Of a stretch of 64,000 nt of DNA, positions 28,174 through 39,227 are shown one piece after another; the stretch's first letter is position 1; each line of letters starts with the position of its first letter. The notes under the pieces were generated by a model. That model worked only from the letters and a program-made list of their open reading frames with translations. It ran no database searches and was not told the origin of the DNA. Position numbers and translations under genes: made by a program. The stretch is taken from assembly GCF_003008515.1 (NCBI RefSeq), contig NZ_CP027668.1, forward strand, positions 1,852,001 to 1,916,000, given 5' to 3'. This stretch comes from Phreatobacter cathodiphilus. GTDB lineage: Bacteria; Pseudomonadota; Alphaproteobacteria; Rhizobiales; Phreatobacteraceae.

Positions 28174-28959
28174 TCAGTGCACCGTGCCGGCCAGCGCGGG
28201 AACGACCTCGCCGACGGTGATCATTTCCCGGCCGTCCGGGGTATCGAGGAGAAGGCGTCCCTCGGCGTCGAGGCCGACGAAGACGCCTTCGATGCGCCTG
28301 TCGCCACTCTTGGCCACCATGGGTCCGCCGAGATTGTGGGCGCGGGCGAGCCAGCCGGCGCGGATGGCATTGAAGCCCTGGCCTCGCCGCCAGATGGCGA
28401 GCGCCGTCACCATGGAGCGGCTCAGCGCCGCAAAGACCTGGTCGCGGTCCACCGCGATGCCGGCCCCGTTGAGGCTCTGGGTCGGATAGGGCATGTCGCC
28501 GGGATGGTGCGCGACGTTGACGCCGATGCCGATGGCGACCTGCGTGGTCGCGCCACGCGTCGTCGCCTCGATCAGCGTGCCGGAGACCTTGGCGCCGTCG
28601 AGCAGCGCGTCGTTCGGCCACTTCACCTTGAAGCGGCTCTCGAGGTCCGGGGCCAGCGTCAGCAGCGCGTCGTCCAGCGCCAGGGCGCTGACGAAGCACA
28701 GCTCGGCGATGCGCGCCGCCGGCGCCGGATCGGTGAGGAGGAGCGTCGCGAAGAGATTGCCGTCGAAGCCGGTCCAGGAGCGGCCCCACCGCCCCTTCCC
28801 CGCCGTCTGGCGGTCGGCCACCACCCAGGTCGGCTGCGTCTCGCCCGCCGCGCCGCGCGCCAGCGCCTCCGCATTGGTCGAGCCGACCTCGGCGAGATGA
28901 ACGAGTTGGAAGCCTGCCGCCTGAGCGGTCTCGGAAAGGGTCAGCACGACATCCTGCAT
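28174..28959 (-). CDS. birA: Biotin--[acetyl-CoA-carboxylase] ligase
   Basis: 261 residues from the ATG at 28959. Group I enzyme without a DNA-binding N-terminus, so it is not a repressor. Motifs: GSTNAEAL, QTAGKGRWGRSW (biotinyl-AMP loop), KWPNDALLDGAKVSGTLIEA (catalytic Lys) and IGIGVNVAHHPGDMP. It attaches biotin to carboxylase carrier domains. It follows nuoN on the same strand after 149 bases, the order typical of alphaproteobacteria. Confidence 0.96.
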   Translation of the reverse strand: MQDVVLTLSETAQAAGFQLVHLAEVGSTNAEALARGAAGETQPTWVVADRQTAGKGRWGRSWTGFDGNLFATLLLTDPAPAARIAELCFVSALALDDALLTLAPDLESRFKVKWPNDALLDGAKVSGTLIEATTRGATTQVAIGIGVNVAHHPGDMPYPTQSLNGAGIAVDRDQVFAALSRSMVTALAIWRRGQGFNAIRAGWLARAHNLGGPMVAKSGDRRIEGVFVGLDAEGRLLLDTPDGREMITVGEVVPALAGTVH

Positions 28960-29108
28960 GCGCGTGGGGGAACCGGCGGCACGGGGCTGCCGGCGAGAGG
29001 GCGCGCCGGTCTGCCGGACGCTCCCGGCAGTCCTATAAGCCGCGAAAGGCCGGGACAAGCCCGGCCGTGCTGCGACGCGGCAGGAGCGGTGCCGGAATGC
29101 CGGCCGGG

Positions 29109-30545
29109 TCAGAACAGCGACCGCGCCGCCGCTGCCGCGGCTGCGACGAGCGGCGCCGGATAGACGACGAAGAGAGTGTTGAACAGCGCCGAGGCGACAA
29201 GCACCGTCTTCAGCTCGATCCGCACCGGCGAGAAGGCCGGCGCCGGCTCGTCGAAATACATCAGCTTCACGATGCGCAGGTAGTAGTAGCAGCCGATGAC
29301 GCTCGACAGCACGCCGATCACTGCCAGCGTGTAGAGCTTGGCCTCGATGGCCGCCGAGAACACGTACCACTTGGCGAAGAACCCGGCGAGCGGCGGGATG
29401 CCGGCGAGCGAGAACAGCAGCGCCGCGAGCGCCGCCGCCATCAGCGGATTGGTGCGCGACAGCCCCGCGAGGTCGTCGATGGTCTCCACCGCCTCGTCGC
29501 CGCGGCGCATGGCAATGACGCAGGCGAAGGTGCCGAGCGTCATGATCATGTAGATGGCGATGTAGGCCGCCACGCCCTGCACGCCCGCCGCCGTGCCTGC
29601 CGAGAGGCCGACCAGCGCGAAGCCCATGTGGCCGATGGAGGAATAGGCCATCAGGCGCTTGATGTTGGTCTGGCCGATGGCTGCGAAGGACCCGAGCAGC
29701 ATCGAGCCGACCGAGACGAAGACGACGATCTGCTGCCACTGGTGCGCCGCCGCCGGGAAGCCGGTGACGAGGGCGCGGGCGAAGATGGCGATGGCCGCGA
29801 CCTTCGGCGCCGCCGCGAAGAAGGCCGTCACCGGCGAGGGCGCGCCCTCGTAGACGTCCGGCGTCCACATGTGGAAGGGCACGGCCGAGACCTTGAAGGC
29901 CATGCCGGCGATGAGGAAGACGAGGCCGAAGACGAGGCCGAGGCCGATCGGGCCGCCCTTCAGGGCCGCGGCGATGCCGGCGAGCTGCACCGTGCCGGTG
30001 AAGCCGTAGATCAGCGAGCAGCCGTAGAGCAGCATGCCCGAGGAGAGCGCGCCGAGGACGAAATATTTCAGGCCCGCCTCGGTCGACTTGGCGTTGTCGC
30101 GGTGGATCGAGGCGATGACGTAGAGCGCCAGCGACATGAGCTCGAGGCCCATATAGAGCGCGATGAGGTCGCCGGCCGAGATCAGCACGCCCATGCCGGT
30201 GGTCGACAGGAGGATGAGGATCGGGAACTCGAACTTCTCGACCCGCTCGCGCCTGAGGAAGTCCTGCGAGAGGACCAACGCCACGGCGGCGCCGAGGAAG
30301 GCGAGCACCTTCATGAAGCGCGCGAAGCCGTCGAGGACGAAGGACCCGTTGAAGACGGAGCGCGGCGCGCCGCCGATCAGCATCACCGCCACCGCCGCCG
30401 CCACCAGGAGCGCGATGGCGCCCACCGTCACGGTGCGGGCCGAGCGGTCGCCGGTGAAGACGCCGTACATGAGCAGCGCCATGGCGCCGAGCGCTAGGAT
30501 CAGCTCGGGCAGGATCGGGGCGAGGTCGAGGACCGGAGCGTTCAT
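29109..30545 (-). CDS. nuoN: NADH-quinone oxidoreductase subunit N
   Basis: 478 residues from the ATG at 30545; a GTG three codons upstream is possible. Proton-pumping antiporter-like subunit of complex I, about 14 helices. Marks: [17 protein letters not shown] (conserved Glu of helix 5), [24 protein letters not shown] (discontinuous helix with the essential Lys) and [15 protein letters not shown]. It starts 11 bases after nuoM ends and is the last nuo gene. Confidence 0.97.
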   Translation of the reverse strand: MNAPVLDLAPILPELILALGAMALLMYGVFTGDRSARTVTVGAIALLVAAAVAVMLIGGAPRSVFNGSFVLDGFARFMKVLAFLGAAVALVLSQDFLRRERVEKFEFPILILLSTTGMGVLISAGDLIALYMGLELMSLALYVIASIHRDNAKSTEAGLKYFVLGALSSGMLLYGCSLIYGFTGTVQLAGIAAALKGGPIGLGLVFGLVFLIAGMAFKVSAVPFHMWTPDVYEGAPSPVTAFFAAAPKVAAIAIFARALVTGFPAAAHQWQQIVVFVSVGSMLLGSFAAIGQTNIKRLMAYSSIGHMGFALVGLSAGTAAGVQGVAAYIAIYMIMTLGTFACVIAMRRGDEAVETIDDLAGLSRTNPLMAAALAALLFSLAGIPPLAGFFAKWYVFSAAIEAKLYTLAVIGVLSSVIGCYYYLRIVKLMYFDEPAPAFSPVRIELKTVLVASALFNTLFVVYPAPLVAAAAAAARSLF

Positions 30546-30556
30546 CGTCGGCACCG

Positions 30557-32080
30557 TCAGCGGCTCGGGACGGTGGCGGCCGTGCGGGCCGCTCCGTTCG
30601 CCTGATTGTAGGATTCCACCAGCGCGTTCACCGCCACCTCGGAGGTGGCGAGGATCGGGCGCGGATAGACGCCGAAGAGGATCGTCAGCACCACCAGCGG
30701 AACCAGGATGGTCAGTTCGCGGCGGTCGACGTCGGTGATCGCCTTCAGCGACGGCTTGGTCAGTTCGCCCCAGATCACCTGGCGGTAGAGCCAGAGCGCA
30801 TAGCCGGCGGAGAGGATGACGCCGGTGGCGGCGAGGAAGGTCGCCGTCGTCGAGGCCTTGAACGTGCCCATCAGCGTCAGGAACTCGCCGACGAAGCCCG
30901 ACGTGCCGGGCAGGCCGACATTGGCCATGGTGAAGACCATGAAGATTACCGCATAGACCGGCATGCGGTTCACGAGCCCGCCATAGGCCGCGATCTCGCG
31001 GGTGTGCATGCGGTCATAGACGACGCCGACGCAGAGGAAGAGCGCGCCGGAGACGATGCCGTGGGAGATCATCTGGAACACGGCGCCCTGGATGCCCTCG
31101 GCGTTGCCGGCGAAGATGCCCATGGTCACGAATCCCATATGGGCCACCGAGGAATAGGCGATCAGCTTCTTGATGTCCTCCTGCATCATCGCCACCAGCG
31201 AGGTGTAGATGATGGCGATGATCGACAGGGCGAAGACGATCGGCGCGAAGAAGGCGCTGGCCTCCGGGAACATCGGCAGCGAGAAGCGCAGGAAGCCGTA
31301 GCCGCCCATCTTCAGGAGCACGCCTGCAAGGATGACCGAGCCTGCCGTCGGCGCCTCGACGTGGGCGTCCGGCAGCCAGGTGTGCACCGGCCACATCGGC
31401 ATCTTCACCGCGAAGGAGGCGAAGAAGGCGAGCCACAGCCAGAACTGCATGTCGCGCGAGAACAGCTTCGGCCCGGTCTTCAGGAGCTCGGCGATGTCGG
31501 AAGTCCCCGCCGTCCAGATCATCGCCATGATGGCGAGGAGCATGAGCAGCGAGCCGGCGAGCGTGTAGAGGAAGAACTTGAACGAGGCGTAGATGCGCCG
31601 CTTTCCGCCCCAGATACCGATGATGAGGAACATCGGGATCAGGCCGGCTTCGAAGAACAGGTAGAAGAGCACGATGTCGAGGGCGCAGAAGACGCCGATC
31701 ATCAGCGTCTCGAGCACCAGGAAGGCCACCATGTACTCCTTCACCCGCTTCTCGATGGAGACCCAGGAGGCGAGGATGCAGAAGGGCATCAGGAAGGTGG
31801 TGAGGATGACGAGCGGCAGCGAGATGCCGTCGACGCCCATGCGGTAGCTGATGACCCCGCCGAGCCAGGGGGCGCGCTCGACGAACTGGAACTCGGCGGT
31901 CGCCGGGTTGAACAGCCAGACCGGGATCAGCGACAGGCCGAATGTCACCAGCGTCGCGAACAGCGCGATCATGCGGATGTTGCGCTTGGCGGCCTCGTCG
32001 TCGCCGCGCACCATCAGGATCAGCGCGGCGCCGAGCAGCGGCAGGAAGGTGATGATCGAGAGGATCGGGGCATTCGACAT
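30557..32080 (-). CDS. nuoM: NADH-quinone oxidoreductase subunit M
   Basis: 507 residues from the ATG at 32080, which shares one base with the nuoL stop. Antiporter-like membrane subunit with about 14 helices. Key segments: [22 protein letters not shown] (essential Glu), [25 protein letters not shown] (Lys and broken helix 7), and [17 protein letters not shown]. Frame extension upstream lies within nuoL and is rejected. Confidence 0.97.
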   Translation of the reverse strand: MSNAPILSIITFLPLLGAALILMVRGDDEAAKRNIRMIALFATLVTFGLSLIPVWLFNPATAEFQFVERAPWLGGVISYRMGVDGISLPLVILTTFLMPFCILASWVSIEKRVKEYMVAFLVLETLMIGVFCALDIVLFYLFFEAGLIPMFLIIGIWGGKRRIYASFKFFLYTLAGSLLMLLAIMAMIWTAGTSDIAELLKTGPKLFSRDMQFWLWLAFFASFAVKMPMWPVHTWLPDAHVEAPTAGSVILAGVLLKMGGYGFLRFSLPMFPEASAFFAPIVFALSIIAIIYTSLVAMMQEDIKKLIAYSSVAHMGFVTMGIFAGNAEGIQGAVFQMISHGIVSGALFLCVGVVYDRMHTREIAAYGGLVNRMPVYAVIFMVFTMANVGLPGTSGFVGEFLTLMGTFKASTTATFLAATGVILSAGYALWLYRQVIWGELTKPSLKAITDVDRRELTILVPLVVLTILFGVYPRPILATSEVAVNALVESYNQANGAARTAATVPSR

Positions 32081-34161
32081 CAGTGTGCTCCTCCGACGCC
32101 GCCGGAGAACATGAACCAGGTGGCGAGGGCCGCGACACCGATCAGCATGGCGAAGGCATAGTGGTAGACGTAGCCGGTCTGCAGACGCACCACCCCGCGG
32201 GTGATGTCGACGACGCGGGCGGCGATGCCGTCGGGACCGAACCCGTCGATGAGCCAGCCGTCGCCCTTCTTCCAGAAGAAGCGGCCGAGCCAGCGCGCGG
32301 GCCGCACGAAGATGCGGTCGTAGAGCTCGTCGAAGTACCACTTGTTGAGCAGGAACTGGTACAGGCCCTGGTGCTCGCGGGCGAGCTGCACCGGCACGTC
32401 CGGCCGCTTGATGTACATGTACCAGGCGAGCGCGAAGCCGATCGCCATCATCACGAAGGGCGTCCAGGGCACCCAGCCGGGAACGCTGTGGAACTCGTGG
32501 ATGATGTGGTTCTCCGGCCGCATGAAGATGGAGTCGCGGAAGAAGCCCTTGATGCCGGCCTCGTCGGTGAACTTCTTCATGAAGACGACGCCGGAGAAGA
32601 CGGCGCCGACGGCCAGCGCGCCGAGCGGGATCAGCATGACCAGCGGGCTCTCGTGCGGCTGGTGGGCATGGCCGTGGCCGTGGTCGTCGTGATGATGATC
32701 GTCCTTGGCGCCATGCGCGTGGGCATGCGGGTCGGCATGGCCATGGGCGGCAGCGTCGGCATGGGCATGGTCGTCATGATGTCCGTGGGCCCCGGCCCAG
32801 CGCGGCTGGCCGTGGAAGGTCATGAAGATCAGGCGCCAGGAGTAGAACGAGGTCATCAGCGCCGCGATGACGGTCATGAAGAAAGCATAGGGCCCCATGG
32901 CGCCGTGGGCGGCATAGGCGACCTCGATGATCGCGTCCTTCGAGTGATAGCCGGCGAAGCCGATGTGCAGGAACGGGATGCCGAAGCCGGTCAGGGCCAG
33001 CGTGCCGATCACCATCATGGCGTAGGTGAACTTGATGTGGGGCGCGAGCCCGCCCATCCGCCGGATATCCTGCTCGTGGTGCATCGCATGGATGACCGAG
33101 CCGGCGCCGAGGAACAGCAGCGCCTTGAAGAAGGCGTGGGTGAAGAGGTGGAAGATGCCGACCGAATAGGCCCCCGCCCCCAGCGCCACGAACATGTAGC
33201 CGAGCTGCGAACAGGTCGAATAGGCGATGACGCGCTTGATGTCGTTCTGCACCAGACCGACGGTGGCGGCGAAGAAAGCGGTGGTGGCGCCGAAGAACAT
33301 CACCACCTGCAGGGCACCGGGCGCATATTCGAAGACGGGCGACAGGCGCGCCACCATGAACACGCCGGCGGTGACCATGGTCGCCGCGTGGATGAGGGCG
33401 GAGACCGGCGTCGGGCCCTCCATGGCATCCGGCAGCCAGGTGTGCAGCAGGAACTGCGCCGACTTGCCCATGGCGCCCATGAACAGCAGCAGGCAGACGA
33501 CGGTAAGCGCGTCGAGCTGATAGCCGAGGAAGGCCATCTTTTGCCCGGAGAGGCCCTGGGCGGCGCTGAACACCGCCTCGAAGCCGATGGAGCCGGTCAG
33601 GGTGTAGAGGCCGAAAATGCCAAGGAGGAAGCCGAAGTCGCCGACGCGGTTGACGATGAAGGCCTTCATCGCCGCGGCATTGGCCGAGGGCTTCTTGTAC
33701 CAGAAGCCGATCAGCAGATAGGAGGCGACGCCCACGCCCTCCCAGCCGAAGAACATCTGCAGCAGGTCGTTCGCCGTCACCAGCATGAGCATGGCGAAAG
33801 TGAAGAAAGACAGGTAGGCGAAGAAGCGCGGCCGGTCCGGATCCTCGTGCATGTAGCCGATGGAATAGAGGTGCACGAGGAAGGAGACCGAGTTCACCAC
33901 CACCAGCATCACGGCGGTGAGCGTGTCGATGCGCAGCGACCAGGACACGTTGAGCGAGCCGGCGCTGATCCAGCGCATCAGTTCGACCGTGGTGCCCTGC
34001 CCGGCATAGCCGACCTGGTAGAAGGCGACCCAGGACAGGAGCGCCGCGATGCCCAGAAGGCTCGTGGTGACGATCTCCGAGGCGCGCGCCCCGATGGCCC
34101 GGCCGAACAGGCCGGCGATGAGGAAGCCGACGAGCGGAAGGAAGACGATGGCCTGATACAT
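32080..34161 (-). CDS. nuoL: NADH-quinone oxidoreductase subunit L, with His-rich loop
   Basis: 693 residues, distal proton-pumping subunit of complex I. Core marks: [21 protein letters not shown] (conserved Glu), [29 protein letters not shown], and [17 protein letters not shown]; the long lateral helix lies in the C-terminal part. Unusual: residues about 456-503 form a loop with about 18 His among 45 residues, plus many Asp (for example [19 protein letters not shown]). It sits between two helices. The stop overlaps the nuoM start. Confidence 0.97.
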   Translation of the reverse strand: MYQAIVFLPLVGFLIAGLFGRAIGARASEIVTTSLLGIAALLSWVAFYQVGYAGQGTTVELMRWISAGSLNVSWSLRIDTLTAVMLVVVNSVSFLVHLYSIGYMHEDPDRPRFFAYLSFFTFAMLMLVTANDLLQMFFGWEGVGVASYLLIGFWYKKPSANAAAMKAFIVNRVGDFGFLLGIFGLYTLTGSIGFEAVFSAAQGLSGQKMAFLGYQLDALTVVCLLLFMGAMGKSAQFLLHTWLPDAMEGPTPVSALIHAATMVTAGVFMVARLSPVFEYAPGALQVVMFFGATTAFFAATVGLVQNDIKRVIAYSTCSQLGYMFVALGAGAYSVGIFHLFTHAFFKALLFLGAGSVIHAMHHEQDIRRMGGLAPHIKFTYAMMVIGTLALTGFGIPFLHIGFAGYHSKDAIIEVAYAAHGAMGPYAFFMTVIAALMTSFYSWRLIFMTFHGQPRWAGAHGHHDDHAHADAAAHGHADPHAHAHGAKDDHHHDDHGHGHAHQPHESPLVMLIPLGALAVGAVFSGVVFMKKFTDEAGIKGFFRDSIFMRPENHIIHEFHSVPGWVPWTPFVMMAIGFALAWYMYIKRPDVPVQLAREHQGLYQFLLNKWYFDELYDRIFVRPARWLGRFFWKKGDGWLIDGFGPDGIAARVVDITRGVVRLQTGYVYHYAFAMLIGVAALATWFMFSGGVGGAH

Positions 34162-34168
34162 GGACCGG

Positions 34169-34480
34169 TCAGCCCTTCATCATGTTGACGTCTTCCACCG
34201 CGATGGAGCCGCGGTTGCGGAAGAAGACGACGAGAATGGCGAGGCCGATGGCCGCCTCGGCCGCCGCCACCGTCAGCACCAGGAGCGCGAAGACCTGGCC
34301 AACGAGATCACCGAGATGGGTGGAGAAGGCGACGAGATTGATGTTCACGGCGAGCAGGATGAGCTCCACCGACATCAGGATGACGATGATGTTCTTCCGG
34401 TTGAGGAAGATGCCCAGCATGCCGAGGGTGAACAGGATCGCGGCCACCGACAGGTAGTGCGACAGACCGATGGTCAGCAT
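34169..34480 (-). CDS. nuoK: NADH-quinone oxidoreductase subunit K
   Basis: 103 residues, three transmembrane helices. The two conserved membrane glutamates are present in [19 protein letters not shown] and [19 protein letters not shown]. Part of the proton path in the membrane arm. Seven bases separate it from nuoL and three from nuoJ. Confidence 0.98.
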   Translation of the reverse strand: MLTIGLSHYLSVAAILFTLGMLGIFLNRKNIIVILMSVELILLAVNINLVAFSTHLGDLVGQVFALLVLTVAAAEAAIGLAILVVFFRNRGSIAVEDVNMMKG

Positions 34481-34483
34481 GGT

Positions 34484-35089
34484 TCAGACCCCCTCGCCCG
34501 TCTTGACCTTGACGACCTCGATGGCCGTCTCCGGCGTGCGGGCCGACTGCGCCCCCGGATCCTGCCGCTTCACGCCGGTGCGGTGGCTGAGCGTCAGCAC
34601 GATGGCGCCGATCATGGCCACCAGCAGGACGAGGCCGGAAAGCTGGAAGAAATAGACATATTGGGTGTAGAGCACCCGCCCCAGCGCCTCGGCATTGGTG
34701 ATGCCGGCGGGGATCGGGGCGGTGATGGTCTTGGGCGCGGTGCCGCCGAGCGTCCAGGCGCCGATCACCATGAACAGTTCGGCGAGGACCACGAGGCCGA
34801 TCAGCACGCCCACCGGTAGATATTGCAGGAAGCCCTGCCTGAGCGCGACGAAGTCGACGTCGAGCATCATGACGACGAAGAGGAAGAGCACCGCCACGGC
34901 GCCGACATAGACGACCACCAGGATCATCGCCAGGAACTCCGCCCCCATCAGCACGAAGAGGCCGGAGGCGTTGACGAAGGCCAGGATGAGGAACAGCACC
35001 GAGTGCACGGGATTGCGCGCGGCGATGACCATGAAGGCCGAGGCCACGAGAACCGCGGCGAAGAGGTAGAAGAAGAGACCGGCGAGCAT
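34484..35089 (-). CDS. nuoJ: NADH-quinone oxidoreductase subunit J
   Basis: 201 residues, five helices. NPVHSVLFLILAFVNASGLFVLMGAEFLAMILVVVYVGAVAVLFLFVVMML spans the characteristic helix 2-3 region, with the pi-bulge helix that couples quinone chemistry to pumping. A charged C-terminal tail (about 165-201) lies outside the membrane. Confidence 0.98.
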   Translation of the reverse strand: MLAGLFFYLFAAVLVASAFMVIAARNPVHSVLFLILAFVNASGLFVLMGAEFLAMILVVVYVGAVAVLFLFVVMMLDVDFVALRQGFLQYLPVGVLIGLVVLAELFMVIGAWTLGGTAPKTITAPIPAGITNAEALGRVLYTQYVYFFQLSGLVLLVAMIGAIVLTLSHRTGVKRQDPGAQSARTPETAIEVVKVKTGEGV

Positions 35090-35222
35090 CTGCCCCTTTG
35101 CCCCGTTCCTGTTTCGAGGGCGCGCTTTTCGAAGACTCAGGGGGAGCCCTGCGCGCGCCTCTCATAAAGTCCAAGTTGGAACCCGTCCAGACGGCGAACC
35201 GCCGGGCCGCGTCCCGCGGTCG

Positions 35223-35723
35223 TCACCTGTAAGGCGCGTCCTTCTTCAGGCTGTCGGCGATCTCGCGTTCCCAGCGGTCGCCGTTGGCCAGAAGCCGTGC
35301 CTTGTCGTAGTAGAGCTCCTCGCGGGTCTCCACCGAGAACTCGAAGTTCGGGCCTTCCACGATGGCGTCCACCGGGCAGGCCTCCTGGCAGAAACCGCAA
35401 TAGATGCACTTCACCATGTCGATGTCGTAGCGGGTGGTGCGGCGCGTGCCGTCGTTGCGGCGCGGGCCGGCCTCGATGGTGATGGCCTGGGCCGGGCAGA
35501 TCGCCTCGCAGAGCTTGCACGCGATGCAGCGCTCCTCGCCGTTGGGATAGCGGCGCAGCGCATGCTCGCCCCGGAACCGCGGCGAGATCTGCCCCTTCTC
35601 GAAGGGGTAGTTGATCGTCGCCTTCGGCTTGAAGAAATAGCGCATCGACAGGAAGAACGCCGAGACGAACTCCGTCAGGAACAGGGCTTTGGCCGCGCGG
35701 TCGAGCCGGAACGTCGACGCCAT
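35223..35723 (-). CDS. nuoI: NADH-quinone oxidoreductase subunit I
   Basis: 166 residues from the ATG at 35723; an extension to 35780 would reach into the small upstream gene. Two [4Fe-4S] motifs, [12 protein letters not shown] and [12 protein letters not shown] (clusters N6a and N6b), pass electrons to NuoB. An N-terminal amphipathic region (residues 5-30) docks it to the membrane arm. 133 bases separate it from nuoJ downstream, and a small extra gene lies upstream. Confidence 0.98.
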   Translation of the reverse strand: MASTFRLDRAAKALFLTEFVSAFFLSMRYFFKPKATINYPFEKGQISPRFRGEHALRRYPNGEERCIACKLCEAICPAQAITIEAGPRRNDGTRRTTRYDIDMVKCIYCGFCQEACPVDAIVEGPNFEFSVETREELYYDKARLLANGDRWEREIADSLKKDAPYR

Positions 35724-35736
35724 GGACCTCTTCTCC

Positions 35737-35994
35737 TCAAATGCCCCAGCCGCTGAGCGAGCGGCCGAGCCAGTAACCAAGGCCCGCGAAGACGGGCACG
35801 ATGACGACCATCAGGATCCGCTGCGCCAGCACGATCCGGCGCTCGTAGTCCTGCCGCTCGGCCTCGGTGGTCGAGCGATCGGTCTGCCTGAGCTTGCCCG
35901 CCACCAGACCCGAGACGATCCGGTAGTCGACCCAGCCCACCGCTGCGCCGATCAGGGCGCCCAGCAGGCCGGCGGGGCTGAACAGGCCCTCCAT
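35737..35994 (-). CDS. Small two-helix membrane protein between nuoH and nuoI
   Basis: 85 residues with hydrophobic segments at about 5-22 and 58-80, split by a charged region ([19 protein letters not shown]). Gly-rich packing motifs occur in both helices ([28 protein letters not shown]). It is 10 bases from the nuoH stop and 13 bases from nuoI, so it is embedded in the operon. It is not one of the 14 core subunits and I do not recognise the family. It could be an assembly or supernumerary factor; that is inference from position. Confidence 0.7.
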   Translation of the reverse strand: MEGLFSPAGLLGALIGAAVGWVDYRIVSGLVAGKLRQTDRSTTEAERQDYERRIVLAQRILMVVIVPVFAGLGYWLGRSLSGWGI

Positions 35995-36004
35995 GGCGGG
36001 CTCC

Positions 36005-37024
36005 TTACGGCGCCCAGCCGGTGAACTGCAGCACGCCCGCCACCACGACGACCATCACCAGCGAGATCGGCAGGAACACCTTCCAGCCGAGCCGCATGAG
36101 CTGGTCGTAGCGATAGCGCGGCACGAAGGCCTTCACCATGGCGAACATGAAGAAGACCAGGGAGACCTTCAGCACGAACCAGATCACCCCCGGCACCCAG
36201 GTGAAGGGTGCGAAGGGGAACGGCGGCAGCCAGCCGCCGAGGAACAGGATCGTGGTGAGGGAGCACATGGTCATGATGGCCACGTACTCGGCCAGCATGA
36301 ACATCATGTAGGGCGTGGAGGCGTACTCCACCATGAACCCGGCGACCAGCTCCGACTCCGCCTCCGGCAGGTCGAAGGGCGGACGGTTGGTCTCCGCCAG
36401 CGCCGAAATGAAGAAGATCACGAAGACCGGGAACAGCGGCAGCCAGAACCAGCCGAACAGGCCGATGCCCTTGTCCTGCGCGCGGACGATGTCGGAGAGG
36501 TTCAGCGAGCCGACGCAGAGCAGCACGCAGATGATCACGAAGCCGATGGAGACTTCGTAGGACACCATCTGCGCCGCCGAGCGCAGCGCGCCGAGGAAGG
36601 GATACTTCGAGTTCGACGCCCAGCCGCCCATGATGACGCCATAGACGCCGAGGGAGGAGATCGCGAAGATGAACAGGATGCCGACATTGAGGTCGGCGAT
36701 GGCCCACCCCTCGTTGAGCGGGATCACCGCCCAGGCGGCGAGCGCCAGGATCACCGAGACGAAGGGCGCCAGCAGGAACACGCCCTTGTTGGCGCCCGAC
36801 GGGATCACCGGCTCCTTGAAGACGAATTTCAAGAGGTCGGCGAAGCTCTGCAGCAGGCCGAAGGGCCCGACCACGTTGGGTCCGCGGCGCAGCTGAACCG
36901 CCGCCCAGATCTTGCGGTCGGCCAGCAGGATGAAGGCGACGAAGACCAGCAGCGCCACCATGAGCACGAGGCTCTGGATGGCGATGAGCAGGATCGGCCA
37001 GATCAGGGTCCAGAAGTCGGTCAT
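36005..37024 (-). CDS. nuoH: NADH-quinone oxidoreductase subunit H
   Basis: 339 residues, about eight helices. Quinone-site loops are conserved: [33 protein letters not shown] at residues 34-66 and [27 protein letters not shown], the hallmark of NuoH. It joins the peripheral arm to the membrane arm. Nine bases separate it from nuoG. Confidence 0.98.
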   Translation of the reverse strand: MTDFWTLIWPILLIAIQSLVLMVALLVFVAFILLADRKIWAAVQLRRGPNVVGPFGLLQSFADLLKFVFKEPVIPSGANKGVFLLAPFVSVILALAAWAVIPLNEGWAIADLNVGILFIFAISSLGVYGVIMGGWASNSKYPFLGALRSAAQMVSYEVSIGFVIICVLLCVGSLNLSDIVRAQDKGIGLFGWFWLPLFPVFVIFFISALAETNRPPFDLPEAESELVAGFMVEYASTPYMMFMLAEYVAIMTMCSLTTILFLGGWLPPFPFAPFTWVPGVIWFVLKVSLVFFMFAMVKAFVPRYRYDQLMRLGWKVFLPISLVMVVVVAGVLQFTGWAP

Positions 37025-37033
37025 CGCCTTGCC

Positions 37034-39109
37034 TTACTCCGCCGCCTGCCGGTGCGTGCCCTTGGCGATCGCCGAACACTCGGCGAGCGTCGCGGAGGCC
37101 CGCGCGATCGGATTGGTCATGTAGAAGTCGTCGATGAAGGCCGCGAAGGGCGCCGCCTCCACCTTGCCGCCGCGGGATGCGAGCGCGCCGATGGCAGCGC
37201 CTTCGACCGGCGCCAGAGCGCCGATGCGCAGCGTGTGCGGGAAGTCCTTCGCCATGGCCGCGCGCAGCTGCGCCAGCGAGTCGAAGGGCAGCTTCACCCC
37301 GAGCACGTCGGAGAGGGCGCGCAGGATCGCCCAGTCCTCCTTGGCCTCGCCCGGCGGGAAGCCGGCGCGGTTGACGACCTGGATGCGGCCTTCCGTATTG
37401 GCGGTGAGACCGGACTTCTCGGTGTAGGTCGCGCCCGGCAGGATGACGTCGGCGCGGTGCGCGCCGCGGTCGCCATGGGTGCCGACATAGACAACGAAGG
37501 GCCCCTCGCCCACCGTGATCTCGTCGGCGCCGAGGTTGAACAGGAGGTCGACGCCGCCGGTCGCCATGGCCGCCGCGTCCAGTCCGCCCTCGCCCGGTAC
37601 CAGGCCGAGATCGAGCGCGCCGACCCGCGAGGCGGCCGTGTGCAGCACGGCGAAGCCGTTCCAGCCCTCGGCGACGCCGCCGAAGGCGGTCGCGGCATGG
37701 GCGGCGAGCGACAGCACCGCGGCGCCGTCGGCGCGGGCGAGCGCCCCCTGCCCGACGATGACCAGCGGCTTCGAGGCTCCTTTGAGCACCTCGGCGAAGG
37801 AGTGCTTGCCGGCGACGACGTCGGCCAGCGTCTCCGGCCCGGCGCCGAGATAGTCGTAGGTGTAGGTGAGGTCGACGACCTCGCCGATGACGGCGATCTT
37901 CACCCCGCCCATGCGCCAGCGCTTGCGGATGCGGGCGTTGACGATCGGTGCCTCGCGGCGCGGATTGGTGCCGACCAGCAGGATGGCGTCGGCCTCCTCG
38001 ATGGCGGCGATGCCGGGATTGAAGACATAAGAAGCGCGGCCGAGCGCCGGGTCGAGCTTCACGCCGTCCTGGCGGCCGTCGATGTTCGACGAGCCGAGGG
38101 CGGTGACGAGGCCCTTCAGAGCATACATCTCCTCGAGCGTCGCCATGTCGCCGGCGATGGCACCGATCTTCGCCGGGGCCGTCGCCTTCACCCTCGCGGC
38201 GATGGCCTCGAAGGCCTCCGGCCAGGTGGCCGGGCGCAGGCGGCCGTTCTCGCGCAGATAGGGCCGGTCGAGGCGCTGGGTGCGCAGGCCGTCGGCGACG
38301 TGGCGGGTCTTGTCGGAGATCCACTCCTCGTTCACCGCCTCGTTGAGGCGCGGCAGCACGCGCATGACCTCGCGGCCGCGGGCATCCACCCGGATCGCCG
38401 AACCCACCGCGTCCATCATGTCGGTCGACTCGGTCTTCAGCAGCTCCCACGGGCGCGCATTGAAGGCGAAGGGCTTGGAGGTCAGCGCACCGACCGGGCA
38501 GAGGTCGACCACATTGCCCTGCAGCTCCGAGGTCATCGCCTGCTCGAGATAGGTGGTGATCTCGGCGTCCTCGCCACGACCGATCAGGCCGAGCTCGGAA
38601 ATGCCGGCGACCTCGGTGGTGAAGCGGACGCAGCGCGTGCAGTGGATGCAGCGCGTCATCACCGTCTTCACCAGCGGGCCGATATACTTGTCCTCGACGG
38701 CGCGCTTGTTCTCGCTGTAGCGCGACTTGTCGACGCCATAGGCCATGGCCTGGTCCTGCAGGTCGCACTCGCCGCCCTGGTCGCAGATCGGGCAGTCCAG
38801 CGGGTGGTTGATGAGCAGGAACTCCATCACCCCCTCGCGGGCCTTCTTCACCAGCGGCGTCTTGGTGTTGATCACCGGCGGCTCGCCGTTCGGGCCGGGC
38901 CTGAGGTCGCGCACGTTCTGGGCGCAGGAGGCCACCGGCTTCGGCGAGCCCTTCACCTCGACGAGGCACATGCGGCAATTGCCGGCGATCGACAGCCGCT
39001 CATGGTAGCAGAAGCGCGGAATCTCGGCGCCCGCGGCCTCACACGCCTGCATCAGCGTGTACTCGGCCGGCACCTCGACCTCCTGCCCGTCGACGATCAC
39101 CTTCGCCAT
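37034..39109 (-). CDS. nuoG: NADH-quinone oxidoreductase subunit G
   Basis: 691 residues, iron-sulfur subunit of the peripheral arm. The N-terminal [2Fe-2S] ferredoxin domain has [14 protein letters not shown] and [10 protein letters not shown]. The His/Cys-ligated cluster is in [18 protein letters not shown], and the ferredoxin-like [4Fe-4S] cluster is in [12 protein letters not shown] molybdopterin-oxidoreductase-like region follows without the metal cofactor. Length is normal for rhizobial NuoG. Confidence 0.98.
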   Translation of the reverse strand: MAKVIVDGQEVEVPAEYTLMQACEAAGAEIPRFCYHERLSIAGNCRMCLVEVKGSPKPVASCAQNVRDLRPGPNGEPPVINTKTPLVKKAREGVMEFLLINHPLDCPICDQGGECDLQDQAMAYGVDKSRYSENKRAVEDKYIGPLVKTVMTRCIHCTRCVRFTTEVAGISELGLIGRGEDAEITTYLEQAMTSELQGNVVDLCPVGALTSKPFAFNARPWELLKTESTDMMDAVGSAIRVDARGREVMRVLPRLNEAVNEEWISDKTRHVADGLRTQRLDRPYLRENGRLRPATWPEAFEAIAARVKATAPAKIGAIAGDMATLEEMYALKGLVTALGSSNIDGRQDGVKLDPALGRASYVFNPGIAAIEEADAILLVGTNPRREAPIVNARIRKRWRMGGVKIAVIGEVVDLTYTYDYLGAGPETLADVVAGKHSFAEVLKGASKPLVIVGQGALARADGAAVLSLAAHAATAFGGVAEGWNGFAVLHTAASRVGALDLGLVPGEGGLDAAAMATGGVDLLFNLGADEITVGEGPFVVYVGTHGDRGAHRADVILPGATYTEKSGLTANTEGRIQVVNRAGFPPGEAKEDWAILRALSDVLGVKLPFDSLAQLRAAMAKDFPHTLRIGALAPVEGAAIGALASRGGKVEAAPFAAFIDDFYMTNPIARASATLAECSAIAKGTHRQAAE

Positions 39110-39227
39110 CGGCTCATTCCATCCGGTCCTGGCCGGATCTGCGCACGCGCAGCTCCGGCATCCTCGTCAGGCGGCTCACGCCGCCTCGTCTCGATTCCGC
39201 CGGCCGGCTGGCCGGCCGGCGGAAGGT

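Noticed and set aside
26950-29163. Plus-strand open frame of about 740 codons
   Set aside because: Antisense to rnj and birA, whose active-site motifs are complete; composition of the putative product is that of a shadow frame.
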